Assembly: GCF_014199935.1 (NCBI RefSeq)
Contig: NZ_JACHOP010000004.1
Coordinates: 62,001-126,000, forward strand
Origin: Methylorubrum rhodinum
GTDB lineage: Bacteria; Pseudomonadota; Alphaproteobacteria; Rhizobiales; Beijerinckiaceae
Length of the DNA stretch: 64,000 nt
Direction: 5' to 3'
Shown here piece after piece: positions 20,145 through 30,451 of the stretch. The notes under the pieces are model-generated. The model was given only the letters and a program-made list of their open reading frames with translations. It did no database searches and was not told where the DNA came from. Made by a program: the position numbers and the translations under genes. Numbering within the stretch: position 1 is the stretch's first letter; the number at the start of each line of letters is the position of its first letter.

Positions 20145-20275
20145 ATGATCCCGGGGCCGCGCAGCGGAACCCGGGATCCACCCGTGATGCGGGGTGCCCC
20201 GGCGGACGATGCGCCGTCGCGGCTTTCACGCCTCCGGCGCGCCCCTCCGGATTCGCCTGCGGCGCTCCGGCAAGG
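20145..20275. repeat. Palindromic repeat, family 2, degenerate copy
   Basis: It begins ATGATCCCGGGGCCGCGCAG and continues through CACCCGTGATGC, the same sequence as the copies at 40211, 46239 and (inverted) 46694. The far end is diverged (CTCCGGATTCGCCTGCGG instead of ATTCCGGGTTCGCCTTCGG). Confidence 0.7.
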
Positions 20276-20308
20276 AGGGGGACGGATACGGGGGACCCGC
20301 TCGCGGCC

Positions 20309-20572
20309 TCAGAACCGCCGACAGCGCGGGGGGCCGTCGCCGGCCAGAGAGGCGGGCACCACGCGGCCGCCCGAGGCCTCGCAGGCGTCCCGGAACGGCT
20401 TCTCCGGCCGGTGGAAGCTCCAGATCGCGATCATCGGCGCCATCATCAGGAAGACGGTGGCCCCCATGATGAAGGCCGGAACCCAGCCCGGCACGCGCCG
20501 CGGCGGCTCCGGCCGGATCGGCGTCGGCGGGGCCAGGAAGGCCAGAAGGAGCAGTCCGTCGAGGGCGCTCAT
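20309..20572 (-). CDS. Small hypothetical membrane protein
   Basis: An 87-residue reading frame on the minus strand, from the ATG at 20572 (GGGGATCGAGCG upstream). It has a short hydrophobic N-terminus (SALDGLLLLAFLAPP), a proline/arginine linker, one strong membrane segment (FIMGATVFLMMAPMIAIW) and a cysteine-containing tail. I do not recognise a family. The clear membrane segment and plausible ribosome-binding site favour a real gene. It diverges from the histidine kinase gene. Confidence 0.5.
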   Translation of the reverse strand: MSALDGLLLLAFLAPPTPIRPEPPRRVPGWVPAFIMGATVFLMMAPMIAIWSFHRPEKPFRDACEASGGRVVPASLAGDGPPRCRRF

Positions 20573-20834
20573 CGCTCGATCCCCAGCCTCGTTCCGAAAC
20601 GCGCCGAGTCTCGGGCCGGACCCGGTCGGGATCAACCGGAATGCGCTGCCGCGACTTGCCGCAGCGTCGTGCCGAGGGCACCGGAGGCAAATCGAAAACC
20701 ATTTTCACGAAAGCGCGCTAATCGATTCGCGCTTCAAAGGATTAAAGGTAACGCAACCGGTCGGTGCAACGCTTCGGCGTCGACGATCGGATCGACGCAC
20801 GCGGCCTACAGGCCGGGTGTGCCTCCAGGGCCTG
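20573..20834. other. Divergent intergenic region upstream of the histidine kinase
   Basis: This region of about 260 bases holds an AT-richer segment (20690-20750) that may carry the kinase promoter. I see no confident operator or structured RNA here. Confidence 0.4.
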
Positions 20835-22952
<2,118 letters not shown>

Positions 22953-22958
22953 GGCCGG

Positions 22959-23942
22959 TCAGGCCTTGGCCGTGAAGTGCGCGGAACAGCCGGTGTAACC
23001 CTGCACGAGCGCGGCGCCCGCCCGCTCCCCCATCACGAAGGCCGCGGTGGAGAGACCGTCGGCGAGGAGCCCGCTCGAGGCCGTCACGGTCACGCCCGAG
23101 AGCGCGGTGGGCGACAGGCCGGTCGCGGGATCGAAGATGTGATGGTCGCGCCGGTCGGGCGAGAACACGGTCGCGTCGTCGCCGGAGGTCGCGGCAAAGC
23201 CCGCGAAGGGGGCGATCACCGCGGCGGGCTCGGCCGCGCCGCGGGCGGCGAGGCCGAGCCGCCAGGGGGTGCCGTCGGCATGCGCCCCCGCGGCGGCGAA
23301 CTCGCCGGTGTCGACGAAGGCGTCGGCGATGCCGTGGCGCTTCAGCACCGCCATCACTCGGTCGGCGGCGAAGCCCTGGATCAGGCCGTTGAGGGTCACG
23401 CCCATGCCCGGCCGGGTGAGGCGGATGCCGGCCTCGTCCACGGCCACGTGCCGCCAGCCGATCCGCGCCACGGCCTCGGCGCGGGCCGCCGAGCCCGGCC
23501 GCTCGCCCTTCGCGGTGAGTTCCGACCACAGCGTCCAGAGCGGCTGCACCGTCGGATCGAAGGCACCATGGCTTCGCTCGGCGAGCGCCAGGGCAAAGCG
23601 CAGCATCGTCAGCAGCAGCGGATCGGGGGCGTCGAGCCGGCCGTCGCGGTTCAGGCGGGAGAGGGCGCTGTCGGGCCGGTAGAGGCTGCCCGCCGCCTCG
23701 ACCGCGCGGATCGCCGCGAAGGCGTCGCGGAAGGCGGGCTCGAAGGCCTCGTCGCGATCCGCCACCAGCGTGAGCGAGACCGTGGTGCCGAAGGAGAGCC
23801 CGGCCCGCGTCGCGGCCCGCCGCCCACGGTCGACGGCCAGCGCCCGGAACGCCGCCGGCCCGGCGGCGAGCGCCGCCAGCGCGCCGAGGCCGCCGAGCAG
23901 TACGCGGCGCCGCTCGAACGCGGGACGAAGGGAAAAACTCAT
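22959..23942 (-). CDS. apbE: FAD:protein FMN transferase (ApbE)
   Basis: A 327-residue exported flavin transferase. ApbE attaches FMN covalently to a Thr/Ser of target proteins on the periplasmic side. The N-terminus carries arginines and a hydrophobic stretch (FERRRVLLGGLGALAALA), consistent with Tat export. Family signatures are GTTVSLTL, YRPDSALSRLN, GAFDPTVQPL, a glycine-rich GVTLNGLIQGFAADR, GEFAAAG and DPATGLSP. The ATG overlaps the stop of the NosR-like gene by four bases (ATGA). That tight coupling makes the NosR-like FMN-binding domain its most likely substrate. Confidence 0.92.
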   Translation of the reverse strand: MSFSLRPAFERRRVLLGGLGALAALAAGPAAFRALAVDRGRRAATRAGLSFGTTVSLTLVADRDEAFEPAFRDAFAAIRAVEAAGSLYRPDSALSRLNRDGRLDAPDPLLLTMLRFALALAERSHGAFDPTVQPLWTLWSELTAKGERPGSAARAEAVARIGWRHVAVDEAGIRLTRPGMGVTLNGLIQGFAADRVMAVLKRHGIADAFVDTGEFAAAGAHADGTPWRLGLAARGAAEPAAVIAPFAGFAATSGDDATVFSPDRRDHHIFDPATGLSPTALSGVTVTASSGLLADGLSTAAFVMGERAGAALVQGYTGCSAHFTAKA

Positions 23943-26014
23943 TCGGCGGCCACCGGCTGCGGGACGAGGTGCTTGCCGCGCTTGGCCGCTAGCACCTGCG
24001 GTACGCATTGATGCGGATCGCCGATGATCGTCACGCACTCCATGCACTGGAAGCATTCGGGATAATCGATTTGGCCCGACGGCTCGATGGCGCCGTAGCG
24101 GCAGCGCACCTTGCAGAGCTGGCACGGCGAGCCGCACTCGGCCCGGCGCGGAATCCAGTCGAGCAGGCGCAGCCGCCCGGCCAATGCGAGGCCCGCGCCG
24201 AGGGGGCAGAGATAACGGCAGAACCCCTTGTAGACGAAGAGGTTGAGGGCGAGCAGGCCGACCGCGTAGAGCACGAACGGCCAGGACCGGACGAAGTACA
24301 GCGTGATCGCCGTCTTGAACGGCTCGATTTCCGAAAAGCCGTCGGCGAGCGGCGAGCCGAGGGCGGCAGCGAGCAGGATCGCGGCGAGAACCGCGTACTT
24401 CACCTGCCGCAGCGCCCGGTCGAGGCGGGGCGGCACGGTGATTTGCCGGATGCGCAGGGGCTTGGCGAAAAAAGCGAAAAATTCCTGCAGCGCGCCGAAC
24501 GGGCAGAGCCAGCCGCAGAACGTGCCCCGGCCCCAGACCACGAGCGTCGCCAGCACGAAGCCCCAGATCAGGAGCGAGGGCGGATCGTAGAGCAGAAAGC
24601 CGAAGTCGCCCGTCTGGAACAGCGCGCGCGCAGCACCGACGAGGGTGACGATCGAGAGCTGCGCCTGGGCGTACCAGCCGACGAAGCCGAGGGTGAAGGC
24701 GAGGAAGCCGAGGCGGAAGAGCCCGAAGGGGCGGGGCTGCGCCACCAGCGCGTCCTGCCGGGCGAGCACCGGCACGAGGAGGCCAAGGGCCGCCGCGATG
24801 ATCCCGAGTTCGACGCCGCGTGCGCGCCAGGAATCGGTCCAACTCGGTCCATCGTCCGGGACCTCGCGGGTGAACAGTTCGGGCGGCAACCGGTACTCGG
24901 TGGCGATCTCGCGGGCGACCTTTTCCGGAAAGATCTGGCCGCGCTCGCGCGTCACCTTCACGGAGAGCGACCAGGGGGCGGAGGGGTCGAAGCCCGCGGC
25001 GTCGCCGATCTTCAGGAGGGTCCAGGGGCCGGCGGCGAGATCGGGGGCGAGGTCGCGCCGCTCCCAGGCGGCGTCGCGGGCGTTCACGGTGAGGCCGCCC
25101 TGCTGGATCGTCAGCCGCTCCGGCACCGAGCCGAGCAGGAAGTCTTCCGGGATCGGGCTCCAACGGCCCGAACTGATCACCAGCACGGCATGGCCGCCGG
25201 GGCCGATCTCGCGCATCAAGCGGGCTTGGGCGGCCTCGCCGAGGATCGCGCGGCCGATGCTCGGCACGTTGAGATAGGCCAGCGTCAACGCGGCGAACGG
25301 CTCGTCCGGCGGGCCCGGATCGGGATCGGCGAGGCCGGTGCCGGCAAAGGCCGCATCGACCTCCGCAGGCGCGATCCGCCAGCGCTTGATCCAGCCGCGC
25401 CGCTCCAGTTCGGCGAGGCTCAGCGGTTCGACATCCGGCTTGGCCTCGACCCGCAGGCCGGCATTGACCGCGCCGAAGCCGAGCTTTTCCCGCGCGACCG
25501 CGAGCGAGGCGGCGAGCATCGTCTCGTTGATGACGCGGGTCGAGGCGGTGGCCATCGAGATGCCGTCGACGGTGGTGGCGGGCGCGGCGCCGCTGCCCCG
25601 CGCGTTCGGCCGCCCGACCCGGATCGGCTGGCGAGCCGAGAGGCCGACATACTGCTCGACGAAGGCGAAGAGCGGCTCGGAGCCCAGCCCTTCGAGGAAG
25701 ACCGGCTCGTGATGGGCGATCACCTTGGCGTCTCGAAAGGTGCCGTCGGGGGCGAGCGCGATCAGGAGGTTGGGGGCCGTGCCGCCGAAGCCGGGGATGC
25801 GGGCGAAGTCGATCGATTCGAAGGCGTAGGCGACGACCTCGTAGGAACCGGCCTCCTGCTTAAGGATCGGCCAGATGGGAAGGCGATCGTCGCGCTCGCC
25901 GACGACGAGGGGCGGGGGGAAGTTTTTCTCCATTCCGGCGCGTTCGAGGGTGCCGGCTTGGGCGGGGTGGGCGAGGAGCAGCGCCGCAAAAATGCTCACG
26001 AAGAAAAAGCGCAT
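23939..26014 (-). CDS. NosR/NirI-like membrane flavin and iron-sulfur electron-transfer protein
   Basis: A 691-residue membrane protein starting at ATG 26014 with a signal peptide (MRFFFVSIFAALLLAHPAQA). The periplasmic part contains an FMN-binding-type segment with VDGISMATAST at about 149-159, probably the site flavinylated by the adjacent ApbE. From about residue 430 there are five or six membrane segments. These are followed by the NosR/NapH signatures FCGWLCPFGALQ and FCRYLCPLGAG, and then cysteine clusters for two [4Fe-4S] centres (CGSPCQLCKVRC and CFQCMEC). NosR-type proteins pass electrons between the quinone pool or cytoplasm and periplasmic enzymes. No nitrous oxide reductase gene is present here; the neighbours are PQQ alcohol-oxidation genes, so an electron-transfer role there is inferred. 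Confidence 0.88.
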   Translation of the reverse strand: MRFFFVSIFAALLLAHPAQAGTLERAGMEKNFPPPLVVGERDDRLPIWPILKQEAGSYEVVAYAFESIDFARIPGFGGTAPNLLIALAPDGTFRDAKVIAHHEPVFLEGLGSEPLFAFVEQYVGLSARQPIRVGRPNARGSGAAPATTVDGISMATASTRVINETMLAASLAVAREKLGFGAVNAGLRVEAKPDVEPLSLAELERRGWIKRWRIAPAEVDAAFAGTGLADPDPGPPDEPFAALTLAYLNVPSIGRAILGEAAQARLMREIGPGGHAVLVISSGRWSPIPEDFLLGSVPERLTIQQGGLTVNARDAAWERRDLAPDLAAGPWTLLKIGDAAGFDPSAPWSLSVKVTRERGQIFPEKVAREIATEYRLPPELFTREVPDDGPSWTDSWRARGVELGIIAAALGLLVPVLARQDALVAQPRPFGLFRLGFLAFTLGFVGWYAQAQLSIVTLVGAARALFQTGDFGFLLYDPPSLLIWGFVLATLVVWGRGTFCGWLCPFGALQEFFAFFAKPLRIRQITVPPRLDRALRQVKYAVLAAILLAAALGSPLADGFSEIEPFKTAITLYFVRSWPFVLYAVGLLALNLFVYKGFCRYLCPLGAGLALAGRLRLLDWIPRRAECGSPCQLCKVRCRYGAIEPSGQIDYPECFQCMECVTIIGDPHQCVPQVLAAKRGKHLVPQPVAAE

Positions 26015-26028
26015 AGCCGCGCGCGCAT

Positions 26029-26182
26029 CCCTCCCCCCTCTGCGGGGGAGGGTGGCCCCCGAAGGAGGTCGGGAGAGGGGAGCGACGGTTCCGAGGATTT
26101 CGCGTCGAGGGCGGCCAAGCGGAGCCTTCGCTCCCCTCTCCCGCCCGCTCCGCGGGCACCCTCCCCCGCGGAGGGGGGAGGG
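26029..26182. repeat. Long palindromic intergenic repeat
   Basis: Two GC-rich arms (26030-26090 and 26126-26182) are largely complementary, for example CCCCTCTGCGGGGGAGGGTG against CACCCTCCCCCGCGGAGGGG. It fills the gap between the beta-propeller stop and the NosR-like start and could form a large hairpin. Shorter relatives lie at 30108 and 35561. Confidence 0.75.
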
Positions 26183-26208
26183 TACGGTGAAGCGGCCCGC
26201 GGCGTGAC

Positions 26209-27222
26209 TCACTCGGCGGCCCCTGCCGAACGCCCGTCCTTCCCCTTGGCCTCGCCCGCCGCCGGCCGCACCGCGGCGCCCCACGGGTAGCGCCCGACCT
26301 TGATGCTGCGCAGCGCCTTCATCGCACCCGCATCGATCACCGTCACGTCGCCCGACACGCCGTTGGTCGTCACCAGCCGCTCGCCGCCCGGCAGGGCCGC
26401 GACGTGCCAGACCCGGCGGCCGACGAGGATGTAGGCCTTCACCTTGAAGCTCTCGGTATCGACCACGGCGACCCGGTCGGACGGCCCGAGCGCCACGAAG
26501 GCGTTGCGGCCATCCTCCGACAGCGCGATGCCGACCGGCTGGATGCGGTCGCCGGAAATCCCCTTGATCTCGAAGCCGATGGTCTCGACCACCTGACGGC
26601 TCGCGACGTCGATCACCGCCACCGTGCCGCCGATCTCGGAGGAGACCCAGAGCCGTTGGCCGTCGCGGGTGAACTCGGCGTGGCGCGGGCGCTGGCCGAC
26701 CGGCGTCGCGTCGGTCGCCTGGAGCGACTTCGTGTCGATCCAGTGGACCATGTTGGTGGTCTCGGAGGTCGTCACCGCGAGCTGGCCGTCCGGGCTCACC
26801 GCCATGCCCTCGGGCTCGATGCCGACATCGATCTGCGCCAGCACCTTGCGGGTGTCGGCATCGACCACGGTCGTCGTCGCGTTGTTCTCGTTGGCGATGA
26901 AGAGCGTCCGGCCGTCGGGCGCCAGCGCGAACTGTTCCGGGTCCTCGCCCGAGGGCAGGTCGTGCAGCGGCTTTCCGGTGTCGGGGTCGATCACCTGCAC
27001 GGCGTCGGAATCGCTGGCGCAGACGAACAGGCGCTTGCCGTCCCGCGAGAAGGTCAGCCCGCGCGGGCGCCGGCCGACGGGAAAGGTGCGGGTCACCTCC
27101 CAGGTCGCGGAATCGATCACCGAGACGGTGTTGTCGCGCTCGTTCGAGACGTAGACCTCGTGCGCCTGCGCGCCGAGCGGCATCAGCAGGGCCGCACCGA
27201 CAAGAAATCGCGAAAGAATCAT
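26209..27222 (-). CDS. YVTN-type beta-propeller protein of PQQ-dependent alcohol systems
   Basis: A 337-residue periplasmic protein with signal peptide MILSRFLVGAALLMPLGAQA. Seven repeats follow the YVTN pattern (VYVSNERDNTVSVID, FVCASDSDAVQVID, FIANENNATTTVVD, VSSEIGGTVAVID). It resembles the family annotated as PQQ-dependent catabolism-associated beta-propellers, found beside quinoprotein alcohol dehydrogenases; their molecular role is not established. Its ATG overlaps the stop of the upstream binding-protein gene by four bases. Confidence 0.88.
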   Translation of the reverse strand: MILSRFLVGAALLMPLGAQAHEVYVSNERDNTVSVIDSATWEVTRTFPVGRRPRGLTFSRDGKRLFVCASDSDAVQVIDPDTGKPLHDLPSGEDPEQFALAPDGRTLFIANENNATTTVVDADTRKVLAQIDVGIEPEGMAVSPDGQLAVTTSETTNMVHWIDTKSLQATDATPVGQRPRHAEFTRDGQRLWVSSEIGGTVAVIDVASRQVVETIGFEIKGISGDRIQPVGIALSEDGRNAFVALGPSDRVAVVDTESFKVKAYILVGRRVWHVAALPGGERLVTTNGVSGDVTVIDAGAMKALRSIKVGRYPWGAAVRPAAGEAKGKDGRSAGAAE

Positions 27223-28466
27223 GGGGTGCCTCCGAAGGCGCGGCAGGCGCTCTCGGGCTCGTCGAGCCCCAGCGTGTCGAGTTCGGTGCGCCGGTGCAGA
27301 AAGCCCTCGACCGGGGCGGCGGCGACGACGGCCCCGGGCCAGAGCACGAAGACCGGCTGGCGCAATTGCCCGTTCCAGGGGCGGAAGCTGAGCGCGCGCC
27401 CCTTGAAGCCGCCGACCTCGAATTTTTTGGACAAGAGAAGGTCGCGGATCGCGGTCGGGTCGCTCGACTTGAGTTGGGTGGCGGCCTCCGTCACGGCGTG
27501 GACCGCCATCCAGCCGGCCCAGTCGATGGCGCCCATCGGGCGGCCCGCGAGCTTGGCGAAGCGCTCCTGCAACTGCACGGCGGCCCAGGCCTCGACCGGG
27601 CGGCCCCAGGCGGTCGGCGTCAGCCCCTGCGTGCCGACGACGGGGCGGGGCGAGGCGGTGTTGTAGACGAGGTTGGCCCCGAACTCGGCCCGCTCGTCGG
27701 CCACAGCCACCACGTCGTGCTCGGGGCCGCGGGTGATGACCGGAAATTCCTTCAGCGCCGAGTCGCGCAGGTCGGCGCCGCGAGCGTCGAAGCTTGCCTC
27801 GGCGACGATCCGGGCGCCGAATTTTTTCGCGCTCTTGCGGAGAGCGTCCGCGTAGAGGGCGTCGTCCGCGCCGGGGCCGGAGACCAGCAGCAGGCGGTTC
27901 CAGCGCTTGAACAGGAGGAGCTGCGCCAGCGCGTCGGTGAGCATGTCGCGCGAGGGCAGCACGTGCAGGAGCCGGGCGCGGCAGTCGCGGTCGCGCAGGC
28001 GCACGTCCGGGGCGCCGATATTGAGCATCACCGCCTCGCGCGCCTCGGGGGCGTCGGCGATGGCGAGCAGGTCGTCGGCCGGGGCGTTGACCACGAGGAA
28101 GCGCAAGGGGCCGCCGTTCTCCCGCGTCAGCGCGGCGAGCGCCGCGGGCAGGTCGGCGCCGGGTTCCACCACCGTCGTCTTGAGGGCGAAGGACAGGCCG
28201 ACGAAGCGGCCGGTGGCGTTGCCGTCGCGAAGCCCCAGCTCCGCCCCGCGAAGCCCCTCGTCGTCGGGGATCGGCGGCTCGTTGTTGAGCGGGGTCGGGC
28301 GCTCCACCCGGCGCTCGACATAGTGGATCGCAAGGGGGGGGCTCTTGGGCGGGCTCGCGAGCGCCGGGGCGGCAATGAGGAGGGCGAACGCCGTCAGGAG
28401 GGGCCGCAGAGCACGCCTGCCCCAAGCCCGTTGGCCGCCGTCGGCGAGATCGGCGCGTGTCGGCAT
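27219..28466 (-). CDS. ABC-type binding protein of the PQQ-dependent alcohol dehydrogenase system
   Basis: A 415-residue exported type-I periplasmic binding-protein fold. The start at ATG 28466 gives a basic n-region and hydrophobic core (LRPLLTAFALLIAAPALA). Recognisable parts include HYVERRVERPTPLNNEPPIPDDEGLRGAELGL in the mature N-terminus, which is typical of binding proteins found with PQQ alcohol dehydrogenases. The partner ATPase and permease genes seen in other genomes are not in this window. It is the first gene of a minus-strand operon with the beta-propeller (ATGA overlap), the NosR-like gene and apbE. Confidence 0.85.
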   Translation of the reverse strand: MPTRADLADGGQRAWGRRALRPLLTAFALLIAAPALASPPKSPPLAIHYVERRVERPTPLNNEPPIPDDEGLRGAELGLRDGNATGRFVGLSFALKTTVVEPGADLPAALAALTRENGGPLRFLVVNAPADDLLAIADAPEAREAVMLNIGAPDVRLRDRDCRARLLHVLPSRDMLTDALAQLLLFKRWNRLLLVSGPGADDALYADALRKSAKKFGARIVAEASFDARGADLRDSALKEFPVITRGPEHDVVAVADERAEFGANLVYNTASPRPVVGTQGLTPTAWGRPVEAWAAVQLQERFAKLAGRPMGAIDWAGWMAVHAVTEAATQLKSSDPTAIRDLLLSKKFEVGGFKGRALSFRPWNGQLRQPVFVLWPGAVVAAAPVEGFLHRRTELDTLGLDEPESACRAFGGTP

Positions 28467-28699
28467 CGTGCCCCGAACGGTTCCACCCTGGATTTTGGGG
28501 CAAGCATAGGCGCGAGGTTCGCGGCGCCGATATTGGACCAAGGTCGCAGATCGACGCTCAAGCGCGTCGTACCAAAGCACAATGGGTCGCTCCCGGCCGG
28601 CTTGATACCGTGGCTCACAATCGAGGAGCGCGGGCTTTTGGCTGACCCGCCTCCCGCACGACGCGCCACCCCTCGGGGCAGGCAGGGAGCGAGACGGAC
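28467..28699. other. Divergent promoter region of the two PQQ-locus operons
   Basis: These 233 bases separate the minus-strand binding-protein operon from the plus-strand cytochrome operon and should carry both promoters. No operator or terminator was identified with confidence. A plausible ribosome-binding site (GGGAGCGAGA) precedes the cytochrome start. Confidence 0.5.
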
Positions 28700-29221
28700 A
28701 TGACCACACGAATTCGTCTAGACACTCGTCCTGGATCTCGGATCCAGGACGAGTGTCTAGGTTCTTGTGCCGCATCGGCTTTCCCCCGAAAGCCGGCAGC
28801 CACCTTTCGGGCCGATGCTCTCGCGGGCGGGCTTCTGCTCGGCCTCGTGCTCGCGGGCGGCGCGCTCGCCCACGGCGACGTGCAGCCCCAGCCGGTCAAT
28901 ACCGACGGGCTCGACCCCCTCGGTACGGAATGGAAGGTGGAGAACCCCTATCGCGGCAACGAGAAGGCGGTGGCGATCGGCGATTCCGGCTACAACCAGA
29001 ACTGCGCCCGCTGCCACGGCCTGCAGATGATCTCCGGCGGCCTCGCCCCGGACCTGCGCTACCTGCCGACCGGCAAGGAGGGCGACGAGTACTTCGTCGA
29101 GCGGATGAAGCACGGCGCCGTCATCAACGGCGTGACCAAGATGCCGGCCTTCGACGGCATCCTCTCGCAGGAAGCCATGTGGGCGATCCGCACCTACCTC
29201 GAAGCCAAGCACGAAGAGTAG
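28700..29221 (+). CDS. Cytochrome c, PedF/c550 type, electron acceptor for quinoprotein alcohol dehydrogenase
   Basis: A 173-residue c-type cytochrome with one haem site, Cys102-x-x-Cys105-His106 (NCARCHG), and probable axial Met148 (TKMPAFDG). The mature start HGDVQPQPVNTDGLDPLG resembles cytochrome c550 PedF of the Pseudomonas alcohol-oxidation system. It should accept electrons from the quinoprotein dehydrogenase in the periplasm. Odd: the hydrophobic signal core (about 39-57) is preceded by about 38 residues, of which roughly 6-40 are encoded by a palindromic repeat (28716-28819). I see no in-frame ATG, GTG or TTG between 28700 and the hydrophobic core, so the ATG at 28700 must be used or the signal is damaged. 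Confidence 0.87.
   Translation: MTTRIRLDTRPGSRIQDECLGSCAASAFPRKPAATFRADALAGGLLLGLVLAGGALAHGDVQPQPVNTDGLDPLGTEWKVENPYRGNEKAVAIGDSGYNQNCARCHGLQMISGGLAPDLRYLPTGKEGDEYFVERMKHGAVINGVTKMPAFDGILSQEAMWAIRTYLEAKHEE
28716..28819. repeat. RIME-like palindromic repeat overlapping the cytochrome coding start
   Basis: It contains a long inverted repeat (arms about 19 bases, TAGACACTCGTCCTGGATC and its complement, 28716-28757) and a second palindrome around CGAAAGCCGGCAGCCACC. Read on the minus strand it aligns with 54368-54468 over its whole length. The two-palindrome architecture of about 105 bases is like the RIME elements known from Rhizobiales. Confidence 0.82.
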
Positions 29222-29223
29222 CC

Positions 29224-30081
29224 GTGGCGCGCTTCCCCACCCGACGCGGCGTGCTGGCGGGTCTCGCGGCCCTCGCGGCGAGTCCCGCCCGGTCCCGTCC
29301 CCTCGACGAGGTGACGGGCGACGGCACCCTGCGGGTCGCGCTCTACGCCGAGAACGCCCCGTTCTCCGACCTGCGCGACGAGAAACCCGTCGGCATCGAC
29401 GTGGACGTGGCCCAGGCGCTGGCCGATTCGCTGAAGCTCAAGCTCGACCTGCGCCTGGTGGATGCCGGCGAGAACGTCGACGGCGATTTCCGCCTCAACC
29501 TGTGGAAGGGCGATCTCGCCGGCTCGAAGCTCGCCGACCTGATGCTGCACGTGCCGAACGACAAGCTCTTGGGCATCCGCAACGAGCAGATCTTCCTGGT
29601 GCGCCCCTATTTCGAGCAACGCCTCGCCTTCGCCTGGGCGCGGGACAGGATGGAGGGATTTTCGAGCTTCCCCGACATCGAGGAGAATCAGGTCGCGGTC
29701 GAGGGCGCCAGCGCCTCCGACCTGCAGATCCTCATGGCCGAGAACGGGCGCTACCGGAACAATCTCAAGCACTTCCGCAACTTCGACGAGGCCGCCAAGG
29801 CGTTTCTTTCCGGCGAGACCGCGATCCTGGCCGGCACGCGCCCGGCGATCGAGGCGGCGTTGTTCGCGGCCAAGGCCGGTCCGGACCGCTTCCCCGTGGT
29901 CGAGATCGCGCTCGGCGGGCTGGTGAAGACGAGCTGGGAACTGGGCGGGGCGGTGCGCTCCGATTCGCGCGACCTCGGCTACGCCGTCGGCGAAGCGCTC
30001 GGGGCGATGACGGAGGACGGGCGGCTGAAGGCGATCTGCGAACGCTACGGGGTGACGTTTTTGCCGCCGAAGGGCTTCTGA
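29224..30081 (+). CDS. Quinoprotein dehydrogenase-associated periplasmic binding protein (MoxJ/XoxJ-like)
   Basis: A 285-residue exported protein of the extracellular solute-binding family 3 fold. It starts at GTG 29224, two bases after the cytochrome stop, and has a Tat-like signal (FPTRRGVLAGLAALAASPARS). The mature part starts DGTLRVALYAENAPFSD and includes KPVGIDVDVAQALADSL. Such MoxJ/XoxJ-type proteins accompany PQQ dehydrogenases and are thought to help maturation or activation. It is co-transcribed with the cytochrome, and exaF follows 370 bases later. Confidence 0.87.
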   Translation: MARFPTRRGVLAGLAALAASPARSRPLDEVTGDGTLRVALYAENAPFSDLRDEKPVGIDVDVAQALADSLKLKLDLRLVDAGENVDGDFRLNLWKGDLAGSKLADLMLHVPNDKLLGIRNEQIFLVRPYFEQRLAFAWARDRMEGFSSFPDIEENQVAVEGASASDLQILMAENGRYRNNLKHFRNFDEAAKAFLSGETAILAGTRPAIEAALFAAKAGPDRFPVVEIALGGLVKTSWELGGAVRSDSRDLGYAVGEALGAMTEDGRLKAICERYGVTFLPPKGF

Positions 30082-30107
30082 GAGCGGCTGCCACGCTGAC
30101 CGCGCAT

Positions 30108-30135
30108 CCCCTCTCCCCGCACGTGGGGAGAGGGG
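30108..30135. terminator. Hairpin after the XoxJ-like gene
   Basis: An 11-bp perfect stem (CCCCTCTCCCC/GGGGAGAGGGG) with a 6-base loop lies 26 bases after the stop. There is no T-tract. It resembles the arms of the palindromic repeats at 26029 and 35561, so it may be a repeat fragment acting as a terminator. Confidence 0.5.
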
Positions 30136-30273
30136 GGAACTCGGCTTCCGCGGCGACCCGTTCGGAAGCTTATGAGATTGCCTCGGTCGTGAGGCTTTGA
30201 ATCATCGAAAGGCCTTGGGTCGCGCCTTATGCGTGGTCCGAGGTTTTTGATGTCCGCCTCTGTACGATCGACT

Positions 30274-30296
30274 GCAGAATTCAGCTGAGATTCTGC
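30274..30296. promoter_or_regulatory. Inverted repeat upstream of exaF, operator candidate
   Basis: A perfect 7-base inverted repeat GCAGAAT-N9-ATTCTGC lies about 155 bases before the exaF start. Its geometry suits a dimeric regulator spanning about two helical turns. The regulator is unknown; control by lanthanide or alcohol is only a hypothesis. Confidence 0.45.
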
Positions 30297-30451
30297 CCTC
30301 TATCGATTTTCTGCGCCGCAAAAATCCTTATCTTCGACTTATGGCCAATAACCACGCCGCCCGCGCGTGGATAACTTGCCGATCATGGGAGACCGTTCGA
30401 GCGACCGAGACAAGGTCCGCCGGCCGCCCGTTCAGATCAGGAGGAAGTGCG

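Larger units (their letters stand above)
30082..30451. other. Intergenic region between the XoxJ-like gene and exaF
   Basis: These 370 bases hold a strong GC hairpin at 30108-30135, then an AT-richer segment with an inverted repeat at 30274-30296, and finally the exaF ribosome-binding site AGGAGGAAG. exaF therefore probably has its own promoter. No convincing -35/-10 pair was picked. Confidence 0.6.

Noticed and set aside
26024..26284. Coding extension of the NosR-like gene through the palindromic repeat
   Set aside because: The repeat is an intergenic palindrome, and a signal peptide begins at ATG 26014.
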